Shown here in pieces: positions 1 to 7,454 of a stretch of 9,972 bases of DNA (its first letter is position 1; each line of letters opens with the position of its first letter). Origin of the DNA: Caldifarciminota bacterium (lineage in GTDB: Bacteria > Hydrothermota > Hydrothermia > B15-G9 > DRBW01). The position numbers and the translations under genes were made by a program. The notes under the pieces are model-generated. The model made no database searches, was not told where the DNA came from, and saw nothing but the letters and a program-made list of their open reading frames with translations. The stretch covers positions 1 to 9,972 of the forward strand of contig DRBW01000202.1 in assembly GCA_011042705.1 (NCBI GenBank). The letters run 5' to 3'.

Positions 1-3000
1 GACGTGCTGCGCGATGTGGGGGGCTTCGATCCTGGACTCGTCTACGCCCAGGATTACGATCTCTGGTTCAAGGTGCTCGCTGAACATGACATGTCAATCT
101 TGCCGGAGAAGCTCGTCTACTACCGCTGGCACGGTGGGAACCTAACCTACAGAGCGACCGAGGCTACCGAGAAGGAGAGGGCCGAAGTGCTGATGCGAGG
201 GCTGCAGAGGGTGCCCCTGGGACGGATCTTTCCGATCCTTTATGAGGACAGGCGTCCGGAGGTGGTGGCGAGGTGCAAATCCAAGCTGTTGCAAAAAATT
301 TTGGAAAACCCCCCTTCTAATTTGGAGGATCTCTGGCGTTTGCTCGAGGAGAAATTTAGGGAATTTTTGGCAGTTTACAGACCTGACCATCCTCGTCCGC
401 TCGCAGCCTCCTCCCCCGCGCCAACTCCTAGTGATGAAAGGATGAGCATCATGCTTGAGGTGGAGTCCCTCGACAAGGGTGGTCTTGAACGGGTGGTGTA
501 CAATCTGGCCCACAGGCTGACGAGGCAGGGACACAATGTGGTGGTCTGCTGCGTGGAAAGGGGAGGGGCCACGGCGGAGAAACTGCTTTCAGAGGGCATC
601 CCCGTGGAGGTCCTTCCTCGTCAGGGGAAGGACAAAGCGTACAGGGAAGTTCTACAGCGCTACCGCGTGGAAGTGGTAAACGCACACTATTCCTTCTTCG
701 GGGGCCGACTTGCATGGCAGAGGGGGATCCCTTTCGTTCAGACTGTACACAACCTCTATGTATGGCTGGATGACAGCCTCTCTTCTCCTCTGAGAGAGAC
801 GGACGCTTTTACATTTCATTATATAGCGGTCTCAACTGACGTAAAGCGATACCTGGTAGATAGGTTCAAAGTGAGCCCCCACAAGGTAACGGTGATATTC
901 AACGGCATAGATCCTGATCGCATGCCGTTGCCCTCGCCTCAGGGGCGCAAAAGGGCTCGAGAGGAACTCGGCATCGCTGAGGATGAAAAAGTATTGCTCT
1001 GCATAGGGGCCTACGTGAGGCACAAGATGCATCATGTGTTGTTGGATGCCGTCGGGGATTTGGGGCAAGAACAGGTCAGGCTGATCGTTGCGGGGAGTGT
1101 GGTCGACCCTATCTACTTCTCCTATCTCGAGGGAAAAAGCCGAGCCCTTAGCGGAAGGGTTATGCTGTTCAAGCACAGGGAGGATGTGTATAAGCTCTAT
1201 TGGGCAGCAGATGTGTTCGTCCTTCCCTCTTTGTTTGAGGGGTTCAGCATGGCTATGCTGGAGGCCCTTTACTACGGCTTGCCTCTGGTGATGACCGACA
1301 TAGCGGGCTTCAAGGACGTAAAGGCTGTTTCAGACGTGGGGATCGGTGTCCCTCCTCCTTATGGAGAAATCGTGCACCTTGATCCCCTCAAAGTGCAGGA
1401 GTTATCCGTGTCAGAATTGGAGGGCTTCCAAAGGGCTTTGTCCCAGGCCATCAGGCAGATCCTGTATGATCTTCCGGAATGGCGTAGGAGGGTACAGACG
1501 GCGCGGGACAGTTTTTTGGCCACGTTTGATATTGCCTCATGCTTCAGTAAGTACGAGACCCTCATGCAGAAAATTAGGGCCAACAGTACTTTTCTCTCCG
1601 CTCTGCAAAGAGAAAGGGAGGAGCTGCTCAGCGAGCTCAAGGCCTCCGAGACCGCTTTCGAGAAGTTGGTCAGGCACTTGTCGGACGAAGTCCGTTATCT
1701 GGAGGAGTCCCTGCGTCGCGAAATCGCGGTAAAAGAGGAGCTGCAACGGGCGAACAAAACGATCCGAGAAGAGAGGGATCACCTGAGGAGCCAGTTGGAG
1801 ACCATTTACGGGTCGAAGGGCTGGAAGGCCCTCATGGCATATCGCAAGGTGAGGGAAAAAGTCCATAATCTGGTAGCCAAACTGGCGGGGCGATGGAGGA
1901 ACCTCTGGATAGTGAATCGCATAAAAAGGACCAGGGTTGGCGGTGCCGTCTACAGGAAACTGAAAATGGCACGTCCGGCGGTTTCCGAGAGGGACAGACG
2001 GGCGTTACAGGGGATTTTGGCACGACATCCGGAGTGCCCGATATTTGTCTTTGCGCCGATTGTGAACTGGGATATACCGCTTTTCCAGAGGCCGCACCAT
2101 CTGGCTCTGCAGCTGGCAAAAAGGGGTATCCTGTTTTTCTTCTGTGAACCCAAAAGGGGCGAGGCTTTCGTTGCTATCTCAGAGAGGCTTTACCTGTGCA
2201 GATGCTTCGAACTGCTTTTGGAACTGCCGAAACCTGCCACCTTTATCTTTTGCTCGACCGACAACTTTCACGATTATTCCTTGATGAAAAACCTTATAGG
2301 AGCAGGTCACAGGGTTGTCTACGATTACATCGACGAGATAGACGAAGACATCTCTCAAATCGAGATACCATCATGGGTGTACGATCGACATTACCAGATT
2401 TTGCGAGATGAAAAGTTTTATGTGATTGCCACGGCGGATAGACTCTACGATGAAGTGCGTCGCAACAGGCAGCGGCGCTGTGCCCTCATAACCAATGGCG
2501 TTGACTACGATCACTTCAGGAAGGCGAAGGGAAGGAGGGATTGGCCGGAGAGGATCAGGCGTATAAAGGAACAAGGTGTCATCATCGGTTACTACGGAGC
2601 CCTTGCAAAATGGTTCGATTTCGATTTGCTAAAAGCATTAGCGAGGGATAGGGAGGATTTCCAATTTGTTCTGATCGGCCCAGATTATGATGGTAGCATC
2701 ACGCGGCAGGATTTGACGGCGTTGCCCAATGTACACTGGCTCGGGCCGGTGCCATACGCCGAGCTACCTTTGTACGCGTCTGCTTTTGACGTTGCCACAA
2801 TCCCTTTCAAGATAAACAAGATCACTGTGGCCACTTCGCCGATCAAACTCTTTGAATACATGGCCTTGGGACTACCTATCGTCACTACACCGTTGCCTGA
2901 ATGTCAAAAGTACGAAGGGGTGCTTGTGGCAGAGAATAAAAATGGATTTCTGGAAAAAATAGATCACGCGCTCACCCTTCGCAACGATAAAGCCTACCTT

Positions 3001-3078
3001 TCACTTTTGGACAGACAGGCTAAGGAGAATTCATGGGGCAGGAAGGCAGAACAGCTACTGCAATTCCTGCAGCAGTGA
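1..3078 (+). CDS. Multidomain glycosyltransferase (GT2 tail - GT4 - coiled coil - GT-B), 5' end outside window
   Basis: The frame is open from base 1, so the gene starts upstream; residues here are numbered from base 4. Residues 1-50 look like the end of a GT2 domain, with QDYDLW and LVYYRWHGGN matching the usual GT2 C-terminal motifs. A Pro/Ala/Ser-rich linker (about 128-146) leads to a GT4-type domain (147-520) with GGLERVVYNLA at 159-169, FNGID at 299-303 and an E-x7-E pair (E412, E420) in FEGFSMAMLEA. A charged coiled coil covers about 530-600, followed by YGSKGWK (602-608) and a basic stretch to about 655. A second GT-B-type domain (678-1024) carries FQRPHHL (694-700), TNGVD (830-834) and FEYMALGLP (950-958). 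Acceptors and sugars cannot be read from sequence. It probably acts at the cytoplasmic face of the membrane, building the chain exported by the downstream transporter. An ATG at 442 could in principle start a separate GT4, but has no properly spaced ribosome-binding site, and the unbroken frame favours a fusion. Confidence 0.9.
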   Translation, partial: DVLRDVGGFDPGLVYAQDYDLWFKVLAEHDMSILPEKLVYYRWHGGNLTYRATEATEKERAEVLMRGLQRVPLGRIFPILYEDRRPEVVARCKSKLLQKILENPPSNLEDLWRLLEEKFREFLAVYRPDHPRPLAASSPAPTPSDERMSIMLEVESLDKGGLERVVYNLAHRLTRQGHNVVVCCVERGGATAEKLLSEGIPVEVLPRQGKDKAYREVLQRYRVEVVNAHYSFFGGRLAWQRGIPFVQTVHNLYVWLDDSLSSPLRETDAFTFHYIAVSTDVKRYLVDRFKVSPHKVTVIFNGIDPDRMPLPSPQGRKRAREELGIAEDEKVLLCIGAYVRHKMHHVLLDAVGDLGQEQVRLIVAGSVVDPIYFSYLEGKSRALSGRVMLFKHREDVYKLYWAADVFVLPSLFEGFSMAMLEALYYGLPLVMTDIAGFKDVKAVSDVGIGVPPPYGEIVHLDPLKVQELSVSELEGFQRALSQAIRQILYDLPEWRRRVQTARDSFLATFDIASCFSKYETLMQKIRANSTFLSALQREREELLSELKASETAFEKLVRHLSDEVRYLEESLRREIAVKEELQRANKTIREERDHLRSQLETIYGSKGWKALMAYRKVREKVHNLVAKLAGRWRNLWIVNRIKRTRVGGAVYRKLKMARPAVSERDRRALQGILARHPECPIFVFAPIVNWDIPLFQRPHHLALQLAKRGILFFFCEPKRGEAFVAISERLYLCRCFELLLELPKPATFIFCSTDNFHDYSLMKNLIGAGHRVVYDYIDEIDEDISQIEIPSWVYDRHYQILRDEKFYVIATADRLYDEVRRNRQRRCALITNGVDYDHFRKAKGRRDWPERIRRIKEQGVIIGYYGALAKWFDFDLLKALARDREDFQFVLIGPDYDGSITRQDLTALPNVHWLGPVPYAELPLYASAFDVATIPFKINKITVATSPIKLFEYMALGLPIVTTPLPECQKYEGVLVAENKNGFLEKIDHALTLRNDKAYLSLLDRQAKENSWGRKAEQLLQFLQQ
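3022..3027 (+). promoter_or_regulatory. Ribosome-binding site of the ABC ATPase gene
   Basis: AAGGAG lies 5 bases before the ATG at 3033, inside the upstream glycosyltransferase gene. It favours this ATG over the in-frame GTG at 3075, which overlaps the upstream stop codon but has no Shine-Dalgarno sequence near it. Confidence 0.7.
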
Positions 3079-4289
3079 GGGACGATCCCGTTTGTATAAA
3101 AGCTGAAGGTCTCTCCAAGTGCTACCGTTTCTACACCTCTCCTTTTCACCGCCTCGCAGACCTCATCTTTGGGCGAGGAGAGCGACACTGTGAGGAGATT
3201 TGGGCGCTGAAGGATGTGGATATGGAGGTTGCCAGGGAAAGCTGCTTCGGGATCATAGGGGAAAACGGGTCGGGGAAGACCACTTTGCTGTCCATATTGG
3301 CTGGGATAATGCCCCCTACTTCAGGGAGATTGGAGATTTCAGGGAAGGTTTCGGCCCTACTCGAGCTCGGAGCCGGTTTTAACCCTGAGCTAAGCGGCCG
3401 CGAAAACGTGTTTCTTTACGGGGCGCTGTTGGGGTTGCGAAAGGAAGAGCTGGAGGAGAGGTTCGATGACATCGTCTCTTTTGCCGAGCTTAGCGATTTT
3501 ATAGACAAGCCGGTGAAGACGTACAGTAGCGGGATGTATGTGCGCCTGGCTTTTTCGACAGCCATTAATGTCGATCCTGACATCCTTTTGATAGACGAGG
3601 CCCTTGCTGTAGGTGACATTCGCTTTCAACAAAGGTGTTTGCGCAAACTGCGAGAATTCATCTCATCCGGTAAGACCATTGTCATAGCATCTCATGATCT
3701 GCAATTGATCCTGAACTTGTGTGACGAGTTGATGTGGTTGAGGGGAGGGAGGGTCGAAGCTTACGGTTCTCCTTCAAGCGTTATTAAGCGCTACGAAAAA
3801 TATCTTTATTACAAAGACCAGCTTATTCCCGAGACCGAGGACCACCGGGTGTACGGCAACGGAAAGGCCCGGATTGTCGAGGCAAGGGTTCTGGTCGGGG
3901 GGCGACGAAAGAACTGGGTGAAGAGCGGGGAGGAAGTGGAGATCTCCATCACCGTTCAGGCCATTTCTCAGCTGAAAAGTCCTATACTGGGCTTTGCCAT
4001 CAAGGACAAGGTAGGGGCCACTGCCTTTGCCTCTAACACGGACTATGAGGGGGTACAGCTCACTGGCTTATCAGCAGGAAAATTGATGAGAGGTGTTTTC
4101 CGTTTCCAGTGGCCGGAGGTAACCCCTGGGGTCTACACTGTATCGGTCGCCGTGGCGGACGGCCTGCAGGACGCTCACGAAATGTGTCACTGGTTGGACG
4201 ATGTCCAACTCTTGCGGTCAATATCCGACAGACAGCCCCTTGGCTATTTCGCTTTGTCTGGAGTGAAGATAGAGGTTTCGCAGACTTGA
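3033..4289 (+). CDS. wzt: Polysaccharide ABC exporter, ATP-binding subunit with C-terminal Wzt domain
   Basis: This 418-residue protein is the ATPase of a Wzm/Wzt-type exporter that moves finished lipid-linked polysaccharide across the inner membrane. The nucleotide-binding domain (about 20-250) shows Walker A GENGSGKTT (76-84), the YSSGM signature (164-168) characteristic of Wzt/TagH-type ATPases in place of LSGGQ, Walker B ILLIDEA (184-190) and the switch histidine H221. The early SKCYRFYTSPFHRL segment is typical of this subfamily. Residues about 270-418 form an extra beta-rich domain like the Wzt carbohydrate-binding domain, which in E. coli O8/O9a recognises the modified end of the polymer. 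Many simpler ATPases of this class end near residue 250, so the extension suggests substrate-specific recognition. The gene overlaps the upstream glycosyltransferase by 46 bases and the permease by 4, implying coupled translation. The assignment rests on motifs plus neighbouring genes; the polymer itself is unknown. Confidence 0.93.
   Translation: MGQEGRTATAIPAAVRDDPVCIKAEGLSKCYRFYTSPFHRLADLIFGRGERHCEEIWALKDVDMEVARESCFGIIGENGSGKTTLLSILAGIMPPTSGRLEISGKVSALLELGAGFNPELSGRENVFLYGALLGLRKEELEERFDDIVSFAELSDFIDKPVKTYSSGMYVRLAFSTAINVDPDILLIDEALAVGDIRFQQRCLRKLREFISSGKTIVIASHDLQLILNLCDELMWLRGGRVEAYGSPSSVIKRYEKYLYYKDQLIPETEDHRVYGNGKARIVEARVLVGGRRKNWVKSGEEVEISITVQAISQLKSPILGFAIKDKVGATAFASNTDYEGVQLTGLSAGKLMRGVFRFQWPEVTPGVYTVSVAVADGLQDAHEMCHWLDDVQLLRSISDRQPLGYFALSGVKIEVSQT
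4271..4276 (+). promoter_or_regulatory. Ribosome-binding site of the permease gene (decides a TTG start)
   Basis: AGAGGT sits 9 bases before the TTG at 4286, which overlaps the wzt stop codon as TTGA. The next ATG in frame (4331) has no comparable site and would remove the conserved amphipathic N-terminus. Confidence 0.5.
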
Positions 4290-5071
4290 AGGCGCGATTG
4301 ATTGGACAATTTTTGCCGGTATTGAGACAAATGGTCTTTAGGGAACTGAGGATGAGATACGCCGGATCCTTTTTGGGAATTTTCTGGACGTTCGTACACC
4401 CTGTCGTAATGCTTTGTATGTACATCCTCGTTTTCTCCTTCATCCTGAAATTGAAGATCAATATCGTGCGCTATGGAACGGACAATTTTACCTTCTGGTT
4501 GGTGGCCGGTCTTCTCCCCTGGTTTGCCTTCGCAGAGGCCTTGTTATCTTCGTGCTACTCCATTGTTTCAAACGCACACATCTTGAAAAAGACCTTGATT
4601 CCAGCAGAAGCGTTCCCAACCAGTAGTGTGATATGCAGTTTTATAAATCACTCGGTCGCCATGGTGATATTTGTAGTTGTTTCGGCCTTTCTTGGGTTCC
4701 TCAATCCTTTTTATCCGGCACTGGTAATTTATGCGCTTTTTCTTTTTTTGTTTGCCTTGGGACTTTCTTACTTCGTAAGTGCCGTCAATGTTTTTTTTAG
4801 GGATATATCCCAACTTTTGAGTGTCTTCCTAAATTTGTGGTTGTATGCTACACCTATTTTCTACCCCGTAGATTTTGTCCCTAAGTGGCTGAGAGGTGTT
4901 TTCCACGTAAATCCGATGTATTGGATAGTCGACGGATATCGGAGCATAATCTTCAAAGGGACTTTTTCCGGGCTTTTTTTCTCCTTGGCAGCGGTGTGTT
5001 CGGCTGCTGTAGCAATAGGGGGACTGGCTTTCTTTCGCCGGGTCAAGAAGGGATTTCTGGATGTGCTTTAG
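4286..5071 (+). CDS. wzm: Polysaccharide ABC exporter, permease subunit (Wzm-like, ABC-2 type)
   Basis: From the TTG at 4286 this encodes 261 residues, the usual length for Wzm-type permeases. The N-terminal amphipathic segment (QMVFRELRMRYAGSFLGIFW, 15-34) is the family's interface helix. About six hydrophobic spans follow, near residues 33-55, 66-90, 118-140, 144-168, 176-195 and 230-250. The family-typical stretches LKKTLIPAEAFP (100-111), YATPIFYP (187-194) and NPMYWIVDGYR (209-219) are visible. With the preceding ATPase it forms the inner-membrane channel for a lipid-linked polysaccharide. The frame stays open upstream to an ATG at 4109, but that would add 59 residues of low-complexity, non-conserved sequence lying entirely inside wzt, so I reject that start. 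The gene order ATPase then permease is the reverse of the common wzm-wzt order. Internal T-rich runs reflect the many Phe and Leu codons of membrane segments. Confidence 0.9.
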   Translation: MKARLIGQFLPVLRQMVFRELRMRYAGSFLGIFWTFVHPVVMLCMYILVFSFILKLKINIVRYGTDNFTFWLVAGLLPWFAFAEALLSSCYSIVSNAHILKKTLIPAEAFPTSSVICSFINHSVAMVIFVVVSAFLGFLNPFYPALVIYALFLFLFALGLSYFVSAVNVFFRDISQLLSVFLNLWLYATPIFYPVDFVPKWLRGVFHVNPMYWIVDGYRSIIFKGTFSGLFFSLAAVCSAAVAIGGLAFFRRVKKGFLDVL

Positions 5072-5080
5072 AAAGGAGGT
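5072..5080 (+). promoter_or_regulatory. Strong ribosome-binding site of the DsbC-like gene
   Basis: AAAGGAGGT is a perfect anti-Shine-Dalgarno match 6 bases before the ATG at 5087. It chooses that ATG over the in-frame TTG at 5081, which directly abuts it. The same nine bases with the same 6-base spacing recur before the broken ORF at 9855. Confidence 0.8.
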
Positions 5081-5086
5081 TTGACC

Positions 5087-5896
5087 ATGCGAGTCCTCAG
5101 GGCATTGGCAATGGTTTTCCTTATCTCTGTCCTCTGGACGGGAGGGGCTGTAGGAGACCAAGAGGCTGGATTATGTCCTAAGGTCCTTTCCTTCCTTCGT
5201 GAAAAGCTAAAAGCCAAGGCCGAGTGCAAAGGGGTGCGGTTTGACGAAAAGGTCAACATGTACATCGTCAGACTGATGGTGGACTTGGGAAAGGTGAAGA
5301 TGCCCGTGGCCGCCTATGTCAGCAAGGACAAGAAGATCCTCTTTCTAGGGAAGGTCTTCGATTTCGGCACAGGTGAACTGCTGACGGTAAAGCATTTGGA
5401 GGGACTCAAGCCGAAGATGCCGGAGCTGCGGGTGGATCTTTCGCAGTTGCCATCGAAGGGACCGTTTTTGGGGCATGGTGGTGAGCAGCTGGTGCTTGTG
5501 GCCAGTCCCCATTGCCCCCATTGTCGCAAGGTCCTCCCTGAGCTCATCTCCGCTGTGAAGCGACACGAAAAAAAATACACTCTGAACTATGTTCACGCCG
5601 GGCGGCTTTCCCCCGAAGAAGAGAACCGCTTGGTGAGCTGTGTCAGAGAAAGGGCTCCCCAGCTCTTCTGGGATTTTTTGGCTCAGCTTTACAGTGAAGG
5701 TCTCCAGAAGGCTCGCCAGTGGCTGGAGGAAAAGGCATTCCCCTATGATAAATGCGGAAAAGCCACGACGAATCAACCGGCCGTTCCAGGCATCAGGGCA
5801 GTGCCCTCGTTGGTCCTTGCCGACGGGAGCGTCCTGACGGGGGAAAATGAAATAGAGGATTTCATCAAGAAAATGGATGGCGAAGGCAAGCAATAG
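5087..5896 (+). CDS. Secreted DsbC/DsbG-like thiol-disulfide protein (thioredoxin fold, CPHC)
   Basis: This 269-residue protein begins with a Sec-type signal (MRVLRAL, hydrophobic core AMVFLISVLW at 8-17, likely cleavage near residues 20-24). It therefore probably works in the periplasm. Residues about 25-110 form an N-terminal domain resembling the DsbC dimerisation region. Residues about 125-265 form a thioredoxin-like domain with the redox motif CPHC at 143-146 and a VP pair at 239-240 placed as the cis-proline loop. Six cysteines remain after cleavage: 30, 47, 143, 146, 185 and 223. The 185/223 pair sits where DsbC has its structural disulfide, and 30/47 could be a second one. Family members isomerise wrong disulfides or act as oxidoreductases; the substrate here is unknown. 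The gene starts 15 bases after the permease stop and ends 19 bases before the methyltransferase, so it looks like part of the operon, an unusual place for it. A plain thiol reductase is an alternative. Confidence 0.82.
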   Translation: MRVLRALAMVFLISVLWTGGAVGDQEAGLCPKVLSFLREKLKAKAECKGVRFDEKVNMYIVRLMVDLGKVKMPVAAYVSKDKKILFLGKVFDFGTGELLTVKHLEGLKPKMPELRVDLSQLPSKGPFLGHGGEQLVLVASPHCPHCRKVLPELISAVKRHEKKYTLNYVHAGRLSPEEENRLVSCVRERAPQLFWDFLAQLYSEGLQKARQWLEEKAFPYDKCGKATTNQPAVPGIRAVPSLVLADGSVLTGENEIEDFIKKMDGEGKQ

Positions 5897-5904
5897 GTAT
5901 AGGT

Positions 5905-5910
5905 AAAGGA
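5905..5910 (+). promoter_or_regulatory. Ribosome-binding site supporting the GTG start of the methyltransferase
   Basis: AAAGGA lies 5 bases before the GTG at 5916. No ATG occurs in frame before the first conserved methyltransferase motif, so GTG is the best start. Confidence 0.5.
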
Positions 5911-5915
5911 TCGAG

Positions 5916-7454
5916 GTGAGGGATCAGGTCAAGTTCTTCGTCAGTAAGTGCGCTGAGTGGTTCGAGTGGGGAGAACCGATCCTCGAGGTGGGGGCATTGC
6001 AGGTGCCCGGACAGGAGGGCTATGCCGACCTGAGGCCCTTTTTCCCGGGGAAGGAATACATCGGTGTGGATTTGCGACCTGGGCCGGGGGTAGACAGGAT
6101 AGAGGATGCTCAGTCCCTGAGTTTTGGTGATGAGGTGATCGGCTCGGTCATCTGTTGTGAGACCCTTGAGCACATTCCCGATGCCCTCCAGGCCGTTCGC
6201 GAGATGATCCGCGTCCTCAGGCCAGGGGGTACCCTCCTCATCACTTCTGTCATGAAGTTCGAAATACACGATTACCCCTCAGACTACTGGCGCTTTACTC
6301 CCGAGGCCTTCGCCTTTCTCTTGCGAGAATTGCCCCTTTTCGCTGTCTTTTACGAGGGAAAACCATCTTTTCCCACCGGCGTCTTCGGTTTGGGTTTCAA
6401 GGCAGATGGTGAGGAACTCGAAAGCAGGGTGTCCGAATTCGCCAGGGAACTGGAGAGCAGCACAAAGGGTTGGGCCGAACCATTAAGGCTTTATGCATTG
6501 AAGAGGGGCACTCCTCGCAGGCCAGGTATGCTGTTTCAGCCCCGTCAGGGGGCCATCAGGTACCAGTACTCTATAGATTCGGGGGAGAGCGCCACCGCCG
6601 CAAGACTTCTCGAAATGGTGCCCTCTGGATCGCGGGTTCTAGAGGTGGGCTGTGGCACAGGGCACATGAGCATCTACCTGAGGGATCGCTTGGGATGTGA
6701 GGTTATTGCCGTGGAGGTGGACCCTGAAGCCGCGAGGGAGGCGGAGCACAAGGGTGTGGAGGTGGTGGTGGGCGACATTGAGGATCAGGCCACCTTGGAG
6801 AGGCTGCGAGGCCCCTTCGATTGTGCAGTCTTCGCCGATGTCCTCGAACACCTCCGGCGCCCGGACGTAGTACTGAGGAGGATAAAGGGGCTCATCATCC
6901 CTACGGGGACTGTCTTGGCATCGGTGCCCAATGTGGCCTTCGTGGGGGTCGTGGCTGAACTGGTGAAGGGGGAGTTCCGCTATCGTGACCTCGGGATTCT
7001 GGATCGTGATCACCTCCGTTTCTTCACCCGCAAGACCGTTGTTGAGCTGTTTGAAAAAGCGGGGTATTGGGTTGATACCCTGGAAGGGGTGAAGGTACCC
7101 TTGGAGGACACCGAGTTTTCGGCGGAACCGGAACTAACTTCCTTCTTGGCGAGGTACAATCCTGACAGCCTGTATTATGAGTACGTCATCAGGGCCGTCC
7201 CGTTGCCCCATCGCATTGAGGATCGGCTGGCCGATATGAGGCGACTCCAAACGCGTTTACAAGAAATAACAGTCAAACATCAGCAAGAGGTTGATGTTCT
7301 TGTGGAGAGGATCGGGGAACTGGAGGCGGAATTGGGGGAGCGGCAGAGGATACTTCAGGAGATCTTTTCTTCCAGGGGCTGGAAGCTACTACAGTGGCTG
7401 AGGAGAATCAAAAGGTTGTCGAAGATGAGGAGGAAGGAGCACGATGCCAAGTAG
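5916..7454 (+). CDS. Tandem SAM-dependent methyltransferase with C-terminal coiled coil
   Basis: Two class I methyltransferase domains lie in one 512-residue chain. Domain 1 (about 15-200) has ILEVGALQVPG (22-32) as a loose motif I, YIGVDLRPGPGVD (48-60) with the SAM-ribose acidic residue, CCETLEHIPD (80-89), VLRPGGTLLIT (100-110) and the HDYPSDYWRFTPEAF segment (118-132) seen in one type-11 subfamily. Domain 2 (about 215-430) has a canonical motif I, VLEVGCGTGH (241-250), then FADVLEHLRRPD (306-317) and RDHLRFFT (364-371). Residues about 435-485 form a charged coiled coil, followed by FSSRGWK (484-490) and a basic tail. The upstream multidomain glycosyltransferase carries the same coiled-coil-plus-S[KR]GWK arrangement. 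A role in methylating the polysaccharide or its end is inferred from the cluster; the acceptor atom cannot be told. No kinase domain like that of WbdD is visible. The start is a GTG. The 3' end overlaps wecB by 11 bases. Confidence 0.88.
   Translation: MRDQVKFFVSKCAEWFEWGEPILEVGALQVPGQEGYADLRPFFPGKEYIGVDLRPGPGVDRIEDAQSLSFGDEVIGSVICCETLEHIPDALQAVREMIRVLRPGGTLLITSVMKFEIHDYPSDYWRFTPEAFAFLLRELPLFAVFYEGKPSFPTGVFGLGFKADGEELESRVSEFARELESSTKGWAEPLRLYALKRGTPRRPGMLFQPRQGAIRYQYSIDSGESATAARLLEMVPSGSRVLEVGCGTGHMSIYLRDRLGCEVIAVEVDPEAAREAEHKGVEVVVGDIEDQATLERLRGPFDCAVFADVLEHLRRPDVVLRRIKGLIIPTGTVLASVPNVAFVGVVAELVKGEFRYRDLGILDRDHLRFFTRKTVVELFEKAGYWVDTLEGVKVPLEDTEFSAEPELTSFLARYNPDSLYYEYVIRAVPLPHRIEDRLADMRRLQTRLQEITVKHQQEVDVLVERIGELEAELGERQRILQEIFSSRGWKLLQWLRRIKRLSKMRRKEHDAK
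7434..7439 (+). promoter_or_regulatory. Ribosome-binding site of wecB
   Basis: AAGGAG ends 4 bases before the ATG at 7444, inside the last codons of the methyltransferase gene. The arrangement fits translational coupling. Confidence 0.6.

Noticed and set aside
142..534. Antisense open frames opposite the glycosyltransferase and other genes
   Set aside because: They lie opposite strongly conserved + strand proteins, show no domain-like motifs and have no ribosome-binding sites. They are expected by-products of the codon bias.
3075..3078. GTG at 3075 overlapping the glycosyltransferase stop as start of wzt
   Set aside because: The overlap is attractive, but no Shine-Dalgarno precedes it, while the ATG at 3033 has AAGGAG at 5 bases. 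It remains a weaker alternative and would leave the ATPase domain intact.
4109..4285. Upstream extension of the permease to an ATG at 4109
   Set aside because: It would add 59 Gly/Arg-rich residues encoded wholly inside wzt and absent from the family. The TTG at 4286 has a spaced ribosome-binding site and gives the normal protein length.
5081..5086. TTG at 5081 as start of the DsbC-like gene
   Set aside because: It abuts the Shine-Dalgarno sequence with no spacing. The ATG at 5087 has the ideal 6-base spacing and begins a standard signal peptide.
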